A DNA stretch of 64,000 nucleotides. Source: Agapetus fuscipes (Eukaryota; Arthropoda; Insecta; Trichoptera; Glossosomatidae). The translations under genes were made by a program, and so were the position numbers. This document shows positions 18,620 to 29,575 of the stretch, in pieces (position 1 is the stretch's first letter; every line of letters starts with the position of its first letter). Location: contig OX637343.1 of the NCBI GenBank assembly GCA_951799405.1, positions 1,736,001 to 1,800,000 of the forward strand, written 5' to 3'. Below the pieces are notes generated by a model, which was not told the DNA's origin, searched no databases, and saw only the letters and a list, made by a program, of their open reading frames with translations.

Positions 18620-18868
18620 AATGCAACTAAAAACGCAACTAAGCTACACATATAGTGTAACTTCTTGCCGCGGTATCCCCGAAGGGGTCGCATGTGACGA
18701 GTTGAACCTATTTATTTTTAAAGGTAAGGGGGCCGGCCTTACGCTAACCACTTCAGTTGAAGTGGGGGTGTCCCAGCTCCCAAGGGGGCTGGTACTCATT
18801 TCTTGTGAAGGCTGAGTAAACCTTGCCAGTATTTTATTTTGGGGTTTGAAATAAACACCGAAACGGGA
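18620..18868 (-). repeat. SINE family 2 copy, lacking the tRNA head
   Basis: Inverse of the SINE 2 body: it ends (on the minus strand) TATGTGTAGC and begins TCCCGTTTCGGTGTTTATTT at 18868, inside the pogo transposase frame. The tRNA-like head is missing, i.e. 5' truncation. Confidence 0.65.
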
Positions 18869-19553
18869 ATAACTTTGCTAGGAGCTGAATGCGATCAGCC
18901 ATTTCCTTTTTCTGAGCTTTAGTAAAAGTAGGACGTCGTCCAAGGGTTAGCTTTGATTTGTTTTCTGATTTCAAGTAATCTTGCAATGTTCCATACGGCA
19001 TACCAAAGTCTCTAGCCGCTGCTCGGATAGATTTTTGCTTTTCTTCTACAGCTTTTATAGCTGCATCCAATGCATCTGCGTCCCACGACCCCTTCTCTGT
19101 CATGCGTTGTCTATTTTGAGGCATTTTCGTAATAATGATTTTGATCAGTGGGCAATTCCGACCAGTCGGAATTGCACGAATGTACGATATTTTATAAAAA
19201 TCAAGGTTTGAATTTATAGGTTAGGTTATTTAACGGCATGAGCATCTCGATACAAGGGTTAAATACCAAACTAGCAATTGATGGTAAAGCGCATTCAGTT
19301 ATTTAACGAAAACACCAAGTTTTAGATTGTCATTAGACGTCACTTTTTTAGAAGAAATACACTGAAAACACAATAAGCTGAATTTCACTCACTCAAACAT
19401 TCGATCGCACAAATAATAGATTCCTGACATGGTTTGACGTCGATAGCTAGATGACGCGTCATAGCGAGTATTGCCAGTGTATACAGTTTTGGAGATAATA
19501 CCCTGATCGGAATAACCCGTTGATCGGAATTCCCCCACTCTACCCCTAAGCTC
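18869..19553 (-). mobile_element. Pogo-type element, 5' end and helix-turn-helix
   Basis: A probable 5' terminus at 19553 (minus strand GGGGTAGAGTGGGGGAATTC after a TA) is followed by repeated ATTCCGATCA phrases. The transposase start at 19124 reads MPQNRQRMTEKGSWDADALD, AIKAVEEKQKSIRAAARDFG and MPYGTLQDYLKSE: a psq-type HTH as in pogo/Tigger proteins. The frame is lost at 18868 where a SINE begins; the catalytic domain is absent. A different subfamily from the element at 44692. Confidence 0.65.
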
Positions 19554-19593
19554 TTGCTATTGTGCATTAATCGAGAATTTGCCATTAATATTC

Positions 19594-19869
19594 TCAGCAT
19601 TTAGTCAAACCGGTAATGAAATTTACATCCGACAAATTACATGTATAATAACTTTGGCAGTTTGAATGATCTCCAAAGACATGACGTGGAGCATTCATTT
19701 TATCATTTCTCAGTGACATGACTTTCTGCATAAATTCTACCTCTTGTCCTTGTCTGTGATTGATGGCACCTTTTATTGCCTTTCTCAACCTTAGAATATT
19801 TGCTGTTAAAATTTCCGCATACTTAGAGGATAAGAAGTAAGTCCTTTGACAAATTGACAATTTTTCCAC
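19594..19869 (-). pseudogene. Mutator-like transposase fragment
   Basis: 92 codons: ILTANILRLRKAIKGAINHR, then MNAPRHVFGDHSNCQSYYTC. The HVFGDHS.C..Y.C motif is characteristic of a Mutator-like protein family common in arthropods. Only this short block survives. The YqaJ fragment at 16510-17228 on the same strand could be the distal end of the same ancestral protein. Confidence 0.55.
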
Positions 19870-19942
19870 AAAAATTTCTCAGTAAGTGATTGACGCACTC
19901 CACATAGTTTCTACAACTATGTTAGGATATGGGTGGGCATCT

Positions 19943-20050
19943 GCTTCTCTTCTCATTTCTTGTGACAGCATGGTGAACCCTGTTGGTACTATGATTTGGA
20001 TAAGAAAAAAATACGGAAATGGAATATCATGTCTGACGCCGTCGGTGTAA
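19943..20050 (-). repeat. Degenerate SINE family 2 fragment
   Basis: Contains ctcatttcttgtgacagcat, ttggtactatgattt and tgtctgacgccgtcgg in the same order as the fragment at 51968-52122. Heavily mutated. Confidence 0.45.
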
Positions 20051-20055
20051 ATTGA

Positions 20056-20429
20056 AGTTGCGGAGCACTGCTTTATAGACTTCTAAACCATTGAACTGAT
20101 AGCAAAGAAACTTATGTGAGTTGTTTTGTGCATGACCATTTAGGTTTCTGTGTAAAAAATAACTAGAGCAAAAAAGGAAATGAGAGCAGAGATACTGGCT
20201 ACCTCTGACAGAATGGTGGCATGATACAGTAACAGTAAAAAGGCTGAGCCACCAAAACTGAATTATCAACCAGACCGATAGGGCTGATCCATGTTGAGCT
20301 TTGTAGGCCAGTAGATACAGCTTGTACCTGACTCTGGGATTCTAAGCCAACGGAGATCTTGAAGGAGATGCGTAATGTGACTAATAACTTGTTTCTTGAA
20401 AGTGCATCCAATACTAAATTTTTTATTTT
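20056..20429. other. No gene recognised
   Basis: No convincing ORF. The T-rich end at 20415-20450 is the A-rich tail of the LINE to its right. Confidence 0.3.
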
Positions 20430-21455
20430 ATTTATTTATTTTATTTATTTCATTTCAGAAAACTACAGCTTTATGAATGTGAATACATAGTGTTCATTAA
20501 AATAAGTGTTAGCCAAAGTTGTTTTCTTCAAATTGAAATAGTTTAAAGGTATTCTTGTAGTGTAATCAGTATGTTGAGCAGGTATAAGGGTAACAAAGTT
20601 AAGAATAGCAAAAAAGAAAGTAACAGGGTATGAGAAAAGTTTTAACAATAAGTGAAACAATCGGGGGTATGTAATTAAAGTAGTTTTAACAAAGTGAATA
20701 TAACAAAGTAAATTAGAAGGAAATTGAAAGTAGAAAATGAGTAAAAGGAAATTGAAGTAGAAAATGCGGAAAAGGAGGGATTAATGTGTGTAAGATTGAT
20801 TGAGGGGATTAGGGGAAGGAATTGAAGGGAGTTGAAAAATATCTCAATTTATTACGGTAAGTTAGTAATGAGTCTTGAAAAATGTCAAGATGTTTAAAAT
20901 TTTGGTTGTAATAACGTTGTATTCTGAAAATGGTTGAATGGTATCGGTAGTTGGTATGACAAGTGGGTAGGTGAAATAAGTTTTGAGAGCGGGTATGTCT
21001 GATTGGTGCATGAAATGATATATTACTAAGTATTTCTGGTGAGTCGATTATATTGTTACATATTTTGTACAATAGCAATTGATCGAAGTAGGTCCTTCTA
21101 TCTTGCAATGTGTTGAGTTTGAAAAGTTCTATGGAAGAATTATAGTTGGTGTGTTCTATATATAAACGTCTCTCCAGATATTTCAAAAAAGTCTTTTGAA
21201 TTTTTTCGATGCGGTTTGTGTGGATCTTATAATGTGGACTCCAAATCGGAGCACTGAATTCTAGGTGAGGCCGTATGTACGAAAGGTACAGTGTCTTCAA
21301 AGTATTGATATTATTGAACTGTTTACCGGTGCGGATAATGAAACCCAACATTCGGTAAGCTTTGGAGGTAATTGAATCAATATGTTTTTCGAACATCAAT
21401 TTGGAATCCAATATAACTCCTAGATCTCTTATATCATTGTTGAATTTCTCAGGTT
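20430..21455 (-). pseudogene. LINE C: ORF2 C-terminus and 3' end
   Basis: From 21455: PEKFNNDIRDLGVILDSKLM, FEKHIDSITSKAYRMLGFII, then YLSYIRPHLEFSAPIWSPHY and the usual helical tail (HTRSQNLFHLP). This is the region after the RT core in Jockey-like LINEs. The stop is at about 20809, followed by a 3' UTR ending in an A/AATAAA-rich tail at 20415-20450. It is separated from its RT core by a Copia insertion at 21460. Probably the same LINE as ORF1 and endonuclease at 25118-27303, same strand and in order. Confidence 0.75.
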
Positions 21456-21459
21456 ATTT

Positions 21460-23153
21460 TGTAGATAAATTGAAACACGTCTTGCTGGGATGACGATTTA
21501 TTCTGAAGTGACAGACATAGTTTTCTATTTGCACATCATACATGATCTAACTTGAACTAAATCGACAAAGAGACAGAGCTGTTTAATTCCAACACTCCCA
21601 CTTTTAGTTGCAAGTTAAGTATAAAAATAAAAGATTTATAATTTTACAAATTAAAAAAAATCAATATAAAACATCAAAGCCTTAATAGTATTTCAATTAT
21701 TTAAAACAACATTCATTAGCATACAAAAATGATCATGCTTTATCCTTGTTAATGGTTTCGTAAGAATATCTGCTACTTGATCATTTGACTGCACGTACTC
21801 CAAGATGAAAGTCCCATCTTCAAATTTTTCTCGTATGAAGTGGTAACGCACATCAATGTGCTTTGTCCTTTTGTGGAACTCTGGATTCTTCACAAGCCGA
21901 ATCGCACTTTGGTTGTCCATGTAAAATGTCACTGTGTTGTCTGCTTGCAGTAGCTCCTTGATAAGATTTTTCAGCCAGATCAGTTCTTTTATGGCATGCG
22001 ATGCTGCCATGTACTCGGACTCAGTGGTTGACAATGCCACTGATTTTTGGCGTTCTGATCCCCAGCTTATCACACTTTCGCCCAACATAAAAGCGTAGCC
22101 TGAAGTTGATCTGCGAGTCATAATGTCACCTGCATAATCAGCATCGCTGTATCCAGAAAGATTTAAATCATTTCCTTTCTCATAAATAATTCCCATATTT
22201 ATGGTGCCTTTCAAGTATTTGAGAATACGTTTGACTGCATTCACATGTGCCATTGCTGCTTTATCTAAGTATCGGCTGACACTTCCAACAGCAAAACTTA
22301 TATCAGGCCTAGTCGCTACGGCCAAATACAATAAGCTTCCTACAGCTTCACGAAATGGAAACACAACATCTTCATCTGCTTCAAAATCGCCAAGATTTTG
22401 TGAACTGTCCAGTGGTGTTGAGACTGCATTGCAGTTTGTCATATGAAAGCGATAAAGCACCTTTCTAGCATAACTTTGTTGATGGACATGAATTGATCCA
22501 TCCGATCGCTGATCAATTTCAAGACCCAAAAAACATTTCAGTTCAAAAACATTGATCTCGAATTCTCGTTGCAGATGTTTGATAATTGGTTCAATAGCTT
22601 CTTGCTTCTCTGCTGCTATCAAGCCATCGTTCACATAGATTCCCAAAATCAACATACCATTCTCATTATTGCAGATGAATACACAAGGATCTGATTCGCT
22701 CCCTTTAAAGCCATATTTGTTGATAAATGAAGTAAATTTCTTGTTCCAGCATTGTGACGCTTGTTTTAGACCATACAAGCTCTTCAAAAGTTTACATACT
22801 CGTCCACTTCTGTCGTCATAGCCAACTGGTTGGCTCATATAAACATCTTCCTCTAAGTCTCCATTCAAAAATGCTGTCTTTACATCAAACTGCTTCAGTT
22901 TCATCTGTTTAGCTGCTGCTATTCCAAGGATCATCCTGACAGATGTAAACTTTACCACAGGGCTGAATGTCTCGTGATAATCAATACCATACTCTTGTGT
23001 GAATCCTTGCACTACCAATCGCGCCTTGTAGCGATCAATGCTTCCATCTGGATTCTGCTTCACCTTGTAGACCCATCGATTGTCAATCACCCTTTGACCA
23101 GAAGGTGGCTTGACCAAAGTCCATGTGTGATTTTTCAAAAGTGAGGAATACTC
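21460..23153 (-). mobile_element. Copia element 2: RT/RNase H and 3' LTR
   Basis: A 482-codon frame (23138-21693) carries the copia RT (RWVYKVKQNPDGSIDRYKAR, FDVKTAFLNGDLEEDVYMSQ, LYGLKQASQCWN) and complete RNase H (YSDADYAGD, STTESEYMAAS, FYMDNQSAIRL), then QVADILTKPL. The RT active-site box reads YVNDG at about residues 168-172 where YVDDG is expected, so the RT is likely dead even though the frame is open. After the stop comes a purine tract (AAAGTGGGAG) and a 135-bp 3' LTR, 21594-21460, starting TGTTGG and ending ACA. The 5' part of the element is missing; at 23153 it folds back. Confidence 0.85.
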
Positions 23154-23504
23154 GATAATACGATGGATGAGGAGTATTCCTCACTTTTGAAAAATCACAC
23201 ATGGACTTTGGTCAAGCCACCTTCTGGTCAAAGGGTGATTGACAATCGATGGGTCTACAAGGTGAAGCAGAATCCAGATGGAAGCATTGATCGCTACAAG
23301 GCGCGATTGGTAGTGCGAGGATTCACACAAGAGTATGGTATTGATTATCACGAGACATTCAGCCCTGTGGTAAAGTTTACATCTGTCAGGATGATCCTTG
23401 GAATAGCAGCAGCTAAACAGATGAAACTGAAGCAGTTTGATGTAAAGACAGCATTTTTGAATGGAGACTTAGAGGAAGATGTTTATATGAGCCAACCAGT
23501 TGGC
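22821..23504. repeat. 333-bp inverted repeat of Copia RT sequence
   Basis: Arms 22821-23153 and 23172-23504 are almost identical inverted copies separated by 18 bp. The plus arm encodes EEYSSLLKNHTWTLVK through EEDVYMSQPVG and carries the natural codons upstream of the minus copy (MDEEYSS), so two Copia RT segments are joined head to head. Confidence 0.9.
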
Positions 23505-23506
23505 AT

Positions 23507-23890
23507 ACCATTTATATTTTCAAATATGCTCTAGCTGGATTTTAAAATTCATATCTTTACCAAAGACCAGTCACCAAAGGTCCATCCAGCCTTGCAGCAA
23601 CTGGGTCTTGCTTGAGAATTGACGCTTTCTACAGCGACGACCACTCTCTCAGAGGGCTCATGAGGTAAATAACAAAAATAGCGCTCGCCGAATAAATAAT
23701 CCTCATATATATAAAGGGTTCATCACGCCTGTAAAAAAAAATGGATCTTGCTTGAGAATTTGCGCTTTGTAGCGACGACTACCAGGCTTGTAGCAACACC
23801 TCTGTGGCACCCTTCTTGGGTGATATAGACCCCCAACCCTTTCAGGAATTGGGGAGTCTCCCGCAAAAGGTTCCCTTAAAAAAAACAATT
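23507..23890 (+). repeat. SINE family 1 fragments (two)
   Basis: 23507-23700 has the body from ACCATTTATATTTTCAAA to GCGCTCGCCGAATAAATAAT. 23735-23890 repeats TTGCTTGAGAATTTGCGCTT and continues to CCCGCAAAAGGTTCCC. No tRNA head in either. Confidence 0.6.
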
Positions 23891-23997
23891 CACCATTCAA
23901 TGGATTTTTCATTTTGATGGTCCATACTGTTGAAATGGACTATCTAAGAAGTATGATGTGGAAAACACGGAGTGACAGGGTGAGGAATGATTTGTAC

Positions 23998-24124
23998 TAT
24001 TATTTTGGTGTTTGAAATAAACACCGAAACGGGAAATCATTTCTGACACCCTCGCGCTCGGTGGGATTCGAACCCAAGCTCACGGCATGGAATGCAAGCA
24101 CTCTACCAACTGAGCTATCGACCG
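23998..24124 (-). repeat. SINE family 2 head and first body segment
   Basis: Minus strand: GATAGCTCAGTTGGTAGA, ATTCCATG loop, GGTTCGAATCCCACCGAG, then GTGTCAGAAATGATTTCCCG. The 3' body is lost. Confidence 0.65.
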
Positions 24125-24178
24125 GTTTATATTAGTATTTATTGATTTAAAAAAATGTGATTTGTCCTGTATGTTTCT

Positions 24179-24440
24179 TGACTTAAAGGTTGGTATGCGG
24201 CTGACCACCTATGCTGTAAAAATGGTTCACTTTGCTAATGTCACCCCTGTTTCAGAGAAGGACGGCAAGAGTTGCAGCCTGGTATAAGCCCATTTGAGAT
24301 TTGGTTTTTATGTTGTAGGCTCACATGAGGCATGTGCAAGCGCGAACTTATACGTGTCTGGTTGTGAGAATGCATGTTATGTGAATCTCCAATGTAACAT
24401 ATCTTTGCAACTTAGATTAGATTAGATTAGATAAGATATT
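24179..24440 (+). repeat. LINE-tail/SINE-like unit with (TTAGA)n end
   Basis: Begins TTGACTTAAAGGTTGGTATG and ends in five TTAGA-type pentamers (24416-24440). Five units of this kind occur in the window; at 45730-46216 the same sequence is the 3' UTR of an RTE-like LINE. Confidence 0.65.
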
Positions 24441-25108
24441 GAAATCATATCCGCTCTAATCACGACTTTGTAGTCATCATTTGGCATGCGTTCCAAAGCA
24501 CTCTTAAACAGCCTGACCAACGCATGATTTTCATGAAGTAGGTGCTGTAGATCTTGAAGAATTGCTCTTTTCATTGCTGCATTCATCTCTTGACATCGAT
24601 CAAGTTGTTTCCCAAATCGCTTCATTGCAGTTCACATACCGACGCGGCGCTCTTCACGCGCAATTTCTTGTTCTTTTTCACTCCTTTCACTCGCAATGTT
24701 AGCTTCGTCGGGAAAGATTTGATCGCCTTGGTGGTGGCATGGCTTTCTTAATATTTTTTTGGGTACATTAGATTCATAGAAACTTGAAACAAATCGGTCA
24801 ACTTCAATTATTCACAGACTCCATTATGTTTAGCTGTCAGTTGCATTTTGTTTATTTTTTTAAAAAAAGAACGGCTAGACTGTTTTTTACGGATTGCTTT
24901 CAGTTGCGTTTTTTTTATTTATACCTACCACGTTTTATGTCACTTTATGAAAAAAAGTATAAAAAAAAGTATAAAAAGGATATAAAAAGTATCCTATGTC
25001 CTTCTCCTGGTTCTAAGCTACCTCCCTACCAATTTTCAGCCAAATCAGTTCAGCCGTTCTTGAGTTATGGATAGTGTAACTAACACGACTTTCTTTTATA
25101 TATATAGA
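24422..25108 (-). mobile_element. Helitron 5' end with N-terminal Rep/helicase codons
   Basis: The minus-strand end at 25108 reads TCTATATATATAAAAGAAAG, then GTTACACTATCCATAACTC, the classic insect Helitron 5' terminus, inserted between A and T. A short protein start MPPPRRSNLSRRS (24740) and ILQDLQHLLHENHALVRLFK, then DDYKVVIRAD (24550-24440), match the region N-terminal to the Rep domain of arthropod Helitrons, with frame changes between. The rest of Rep/helicase and the 3' hairpin are missing. It interrupts LINE C ORF2. Confidence 0.65.
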
Positions 25109-25117
25109 TATGTAATC

Positions 25118-26088
25118 TTATAGTTCTGCGTAGTATATTATAAAATTCGTCAACTGCAATGTCAATATCGTCATAAGTTTCGAGGTGATTCCAGTTAACT
25201 TCTGAGAGATACATATTAATCAAATCATAGTTTTTTTTTTTTTTTTTTATAGTTAGCTTTTTTGTACAGAATTATTTCTTTCGTGACAACTGGTAGCATT
25301 AAAAGTTGTTGAGATGGTATGTCAATATGTAGTGTGGGGTGATGCAAGTCTTCGTCTACGAGTGGGGAATCGGAGCGCGAAACTCTACAATCCATGTTAC
25401 ATAAAACTAGGTCTAAAATGCGTTGATTTGAATTTGGTATACAATTGTGTTGGTTAAGATTCGTATATGACATTGTGTCGATAAGATTTAAGATGTCTTG
25501 GTCAATGCTTGAAATATGTGGTGATAAGATATTCAAGTTATTATTGGATGCCCACTGAATGTTTGGCATATTAAAGTCACCCAAAATCAGAATTTTATCT
25601 TCAGGATACGTTTCGCTTATGTGTTTCAATAAGTCGAGAAAAGAACTCACAGCCGATGAGTAATTATTACCTCTAGGCAAGTATACACAGGCAACATGTA
25701 AGGGGATATTATGGGTTAGAGTTGATTTGGGTAAAGAGATCCAGATGCATTCTATGTCGTAGTTATGTTCATACTCACATACGTGGAAGTCTTTTTCCAA
25801 TATTAGCATCACACCGCCACCCATGGTTTTATTAGAAAGGTTATATGATCTATCTTTGCGGAAAACGTCATATTTGTTCGCGGGTACAAGTTCGCTATCT
25901 GAAATGGAATCAGGCAACCATGTCTCTGTTATACCAATTATGTTGTAAGTGTCGTTAAGTAGAATATTTTGAAAAAAGGTATTGCATTTGGTGCGAAGCC
26001 CTCTGCAGTTTTGATAGAGAATAGAGATCATTTTGTGATTTTGAGAGAGAAATAAGAATTGCAAAATATTAAAGAGAGTGGTGAATTT
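25118..26088 (-). pseudogene. LINE C: ORF2 endonuclease domain
   Basis: MISILYQNCRGLRTKCNTFF opens ORF2 at 26088; IIGITETWLPD (catalytic Glu), ILGDFNMPNIQWASN (Asp/Asn block) and ILDLVLCNMD follow. The terminal SDH block is replaced by EDLHHPTL. At about 25232-25249 an 18-base A run breaks the frame; in another frame YDLINMYLSEVNWNHLETYD and VDEFYNIL continue the linker to the RT before the Helitron terminus at 25108. Domain of an apurinic-endonuclease LINE that nicks target DNA. Confidence 0.8.
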
Positions 26089-26248
26089 AAATAGGAAATA
26101 AGTAAATAGATATAACAAGGTAAGTGTGAACGTGAGTTTAAAATAAGAGTATTGTAATGAAGAATATTAAGATATTTTTCGAACGTTTGATGGATTAGGA
26201 AGGTGTATGGTGTTGAGGGGAGTGGATGTGAAGGATGTGATTGTTGAG

Positions 26249-27303
26249 TCATGCAATTTTCTTGATGTTATCTTCTTCCGTTTGTATGAGTTGTGCTGGA
26301 GTCGTGTTGTTTTTGCGGACCCATATACGACAGTTTCTCGCCCATACGTATAAAAAATATTTATCTTTTGTGGCTTCCCGTGTCTTCCGTAGTAGTAGTT
26401 TGTTTCTCGGAGTCAGATGGTCATTGATGTAGATTTGTGTAGGTTCTCCTGGGATTCCAATATCATTTGTCCGAAGGCCTTTATTTTTCCGGATGGAAGC
26501 TATAATTGCATTCTTTAGGTTGTTGTTTTTGAGTTTCACTATGATAGGTTTAGGGCGGGAGCTGTTTGTCGACGGTATTCTGGAGGCATAGATAATATCA
26601 TCTTCCTTTATAATAGTATTTAATTGTGTGGCGATATTTTTTATAATGTCAACTGGCGATTCATTCCTATTTTCGGGAATACCAAAAATTTCTAAATTGT
26701 CCCGCCTGGAAAACTGCTCCATAGTGTTTAGGGTATTTTCCAAGGTATTAATTCTCATTTCAGCCTGAGACGCATTAATACGGAGTTCCTCATTTTGTGT
26801 GGTTAATAATTTAAGTGAGTTCAGAAGGTTTGTATTTTGTTTAGTAATTTCATCATGCTTGTTTTTATATTCTAGCAGCAGGTTTGAAAGGTGCTGAATT
26901 TTAGTATCATTTTTGGCAAATTTATCATTTAAAAAGGAAAATAATTCATTTTTCAGAGCAGAGACATTTCTGTAGTATTCATCGCAAAGTTATTCAAAGT
27001 AATGTTTTTATCCAAGACTCGAACCTCTTCCGTTGCGCTTGATATGATATATTTTGGTTTATGTTTTAGCGTGACTTCGCTAGATGTATCTATTTTTTTC
27101 AAGTTCGATGACTTGCATATGAGGCAAATATAATTTGATTTCCTATGTTTATTTAATTTGCGAAAATTACTTTCCTTGATATTCTCACAGTTGAAATGAT
27201 ATACTTTTCTGCAAACGATACAAGTTATGTCTTGAGATTCACAGATTGTTTTTTTGCAGTGAAAACAATTCATATCAAAATTGTTTGAAAGTTTCAATCT
27301 CAC
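26249..27303 (-). pseudogene. LINE C: ORF1 (PHD finger, coiled coil, RRM-like domain)
   Basis: Starts MRLKLSNNFDMNCFHCKKTI with a C4HC3-type finger (CFHCKKT, CIVCRKVYHFNC, CLICKSS, residues 15-65). A one-base shift near 26990 joins it to a coiled coil (NVSALKNELFSFLND ... QNEELRINASQAEMR) and then MEQFSRRDNLEIFGIPENRN through the RRM-like RNA-binding domain to residue end IKKIA. ORF1 proteins bind LINE RNA. ORF2 starts 160 nt downstream. Apart from the shift the frame is open. Confidence 0.75.
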
Positions 27304-27510
27304 TTCGCGTGTGTAAAATTAACAAAATCCGTGGATATTTCAGTGAATTTGTTGGTGAAATACATTAGATTCACTTTTTAGACAGTCACAAACTAGCACT
27401 TGTAATTATAAACTTTAATTTAGGTGCGTTTAATCAATTATTGAAATTAAATTCAGGAGCGGCAAAAAAAAAAAAATATGCTCAACGATCTGACGTTTAG
27501 GTAAAGTGAT

Positions 27511-27810
27511 TTAAGATGATTTAAGTTTTTTACAATTATGGCACACCTGTCCTAATGCGGGGCAATTTCTTGGTCCATGTTTGGTGTTGCACTTCTTCCA
27601 TCGGTAAAAGTTTTTGTTTTCGTTCTTCATGTTACTAGGGTCATATAACCTGTACTTAGCTTTGCCTGGAGCGCTGTGCTGTTTCTGTGACATGCTTTGC
27701 ATTGCCTGCACCTCGGCTTGGTTTAACATGCTGATATGTTCCCCGGCCAACTCCCGAGATCTACAGATGTCGAGCGTTGTATCGAGGGTTAAATCCTTCA
27801 ACTTCAACAC
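27511..27810 (-). pseudogene. Ty3/gypsy-type gag fragment with zinc knuckle
   Basis: MLKLKDLTLDTTLDICRSRE followed by a basic linker and KKCNTKHGPRNCPALGQVCH with NCKKL: the L..LTLD..L..CR..E helix and CxxH/CPAxGxxC knuckle typical of gypsy elements with a single combined ORF. It ends where the protease would begin. No LTR seen nearby. Confidence 0.7.
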
Positions 27811-28001
27811 GATAAACGGTCAACAACCCACAAAATGACAAAATGTAACGACCAAAAACACATATATCCCAGGTGGAAATTGTTCTGAACCAAAACAACG
27901 GAAAAACAAAAAAAACCAACGCCGCCATGCCGCCTTTCCGTTGGAGCACAACGAGTAGGTTTGCTGGAATACAATGATATTACTTAAGATATACATGGGG
28001 A

Positions 28002-28004
<3 letters not shown>

Positions 28005-28037
<33 letters not shown>
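28005..28037. repeat. (TA)n microsatellite
   Basis: About 16 TA dinucleotides next to the T-rich tract that represents the poly(A) end of LINE A. Confidence 0.9.
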
Positions 28038-28039
<2 letters not shown>

Positions 28040-28045
<6 letters not shown>

Positions 28046-29040
28046 TTTTATTTATTAACAAAATATAAATACAAATTTTATTTTAAAACAAGTAATATTT
28101 CTAAATAATAATAAGAACTTAATTGTTATTTCCTCACCAATTGAAGAGCCAAGCTCTTGTGCTTGGTGAGGGAATCGCAGCTATCTTAAATAAATTATGT
28201 TCTTAAATTATATTCTATATAATATAATGAGATAAAAACTTAATATAATACTTAAAGGAAAAAAATATAGGTAATACACAAGAATAAATCAAAAAATAAA
28301 TTAACAATATAAAAAATGAAAAAAAAACAAAAATTAGAAACAACCAATCAATAAGTAGAACTATGAATATATATATTTTTTTATTTTAAACTTAATTTTT
28401 TTAACATCCTTAATTATTTTGATTTCATTTGGCAATATGTTATAGTATTTTATTCCCCTACAGATAAAATTATTCTCGAATTGTTTTGTTTTAAATTTAG
28501 GAATTGTTATAAAATTTTGTCTTCTCCTTGATATAGCTCTTTCAAATTGTTTTGCTTTGTCAATTTTTATTATTTCCAGAATAGAGTACAGTTTGAAAAT
28601 TTGTTCTATAGTTGGTACCTTAAAAATTTTGAATAAAGATTCTGTTGAAAATGTTGGTGGCTTTTTTAGAATTACTTTAATAATTAATCTCTGAGCTATT
28701 TTTACTGAATTTAAAATATTATCATATGATCCCCCCCATCCAATTATGCCATATTGTAATATTGATTGTACAATTGAGTAGTATACCATTTTTAATTGTT
28801 CGATTTTAAGAATGTTTCTGAGTCTTATGAATATGTAAATACATTTTCGTATTCCTTTGACCAGTTCCATTATGTGATTTTTCCACTTCATATTTTGATC
28901 TATAATAATGCCTAGGTATTTTATATTTTTTGTTGAAGTTAGTGTTGAACATGTGTTTTCACAGTTTTTAGTTTCATTGCAATTCTGACTGTGTATGATG
29001 ATTTTAATTGGCGGCTCTGAATTAAATTTATTTATTGCAA
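28040..29040 (-). pseudogene. LINE A: ORF2 C-terminus and 3' UTR
   Basis: From 29030: INKFNSEPPIKIIIHSQNCN, NIKYLGIIIDQNMKWKNHI, YSIVQSILQYGIIGWGGSYD and KIAQRLIIKVILKKPPTFST, matching the same region of the intact LINE B ORF2 (QYGMVGWGG, MVIKIMLKKPF) at moderate similarity, so the two are related families. The 3' UTR has a stem (CCTCACCAA ... TTGGTGAGG, about 28130-28172) and an AATAAA before a poly(A) tract. The RT core is missing upstream. Confidence 0.75.
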
Positions 29041-29279
29041 AAGAAATAATAAAATATATTTTTTTTTTTTTTTTTTTTTCATTCCCCCCATTAGTAACCC
29101 TAATGGGGGGGAGTTTATTCGTGTGTACCACTTATATAGTATACCACACTAAATATAATTTACAAAGTAATAATTATACATACATCTTTTTTTTTTTTTT
29201 TTTTTTTTTTAATTTTTTTTTTTTTATTATTATACACTACACTCTCATTTTCTTTCACTTGAATTTAATTCATATCCAA

Positions 29280-29429
29280 GCCGATAGGAATTTGAACCGA
29301 TTTTTGTGTTGAATTTGAATCGATTGGAATTTCCATTTTTGTGTTGAATTTGAATTTTGTTAGATAGGGTTCTTGTATTGCCATTATGTCAACATTGTTT
29401 CTTGATATATATTCCAATAAATTAGCTGA

Positions 29430-29468
<39 letters not shown>

Positions 29469-29517
29469 GCCAAATTAATTTGTAATATATTTACAATATT
29501 TTGGTTTCTGATCATTT
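29280..29517 (-). pseudogene. LINE A: start of ORF2 endonuclease
   Basis: MIRNQNIVNILQINLANL from 29517 is followed, across an A run of about 33 bases, by ASANLLEYISRNNVDIMAIQ and EPYLTKF. The DI..IQEPY block carries the catalytic Glu of the R1/I-type endonuclease. Further codons are lost in A/T runs at 29040-29240. Confidence 0.65.
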
Positions 29518-29529
29518 TGATTAGTCAAA

Positions 29530-29560
<31 letters not shown>

Positions 29561-29575
29561 ATATCTATCTATATA

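Noticed and set aside
28361..29131. Single 256-aa protein starting MVHTNKLPP
   Set aside because: The N-terminal codons come from an A-run tract and unrelated DNA; only the part after about 29040 matches LINE ORF2.
29045..29560. Poly(T) runs as multiple poly(A) tails of separate insertions
   Set aside because: Coding of LINE A endonuclease continues on both sides of the run at 29430-29462, so at least that one is an internal A-run expansion.
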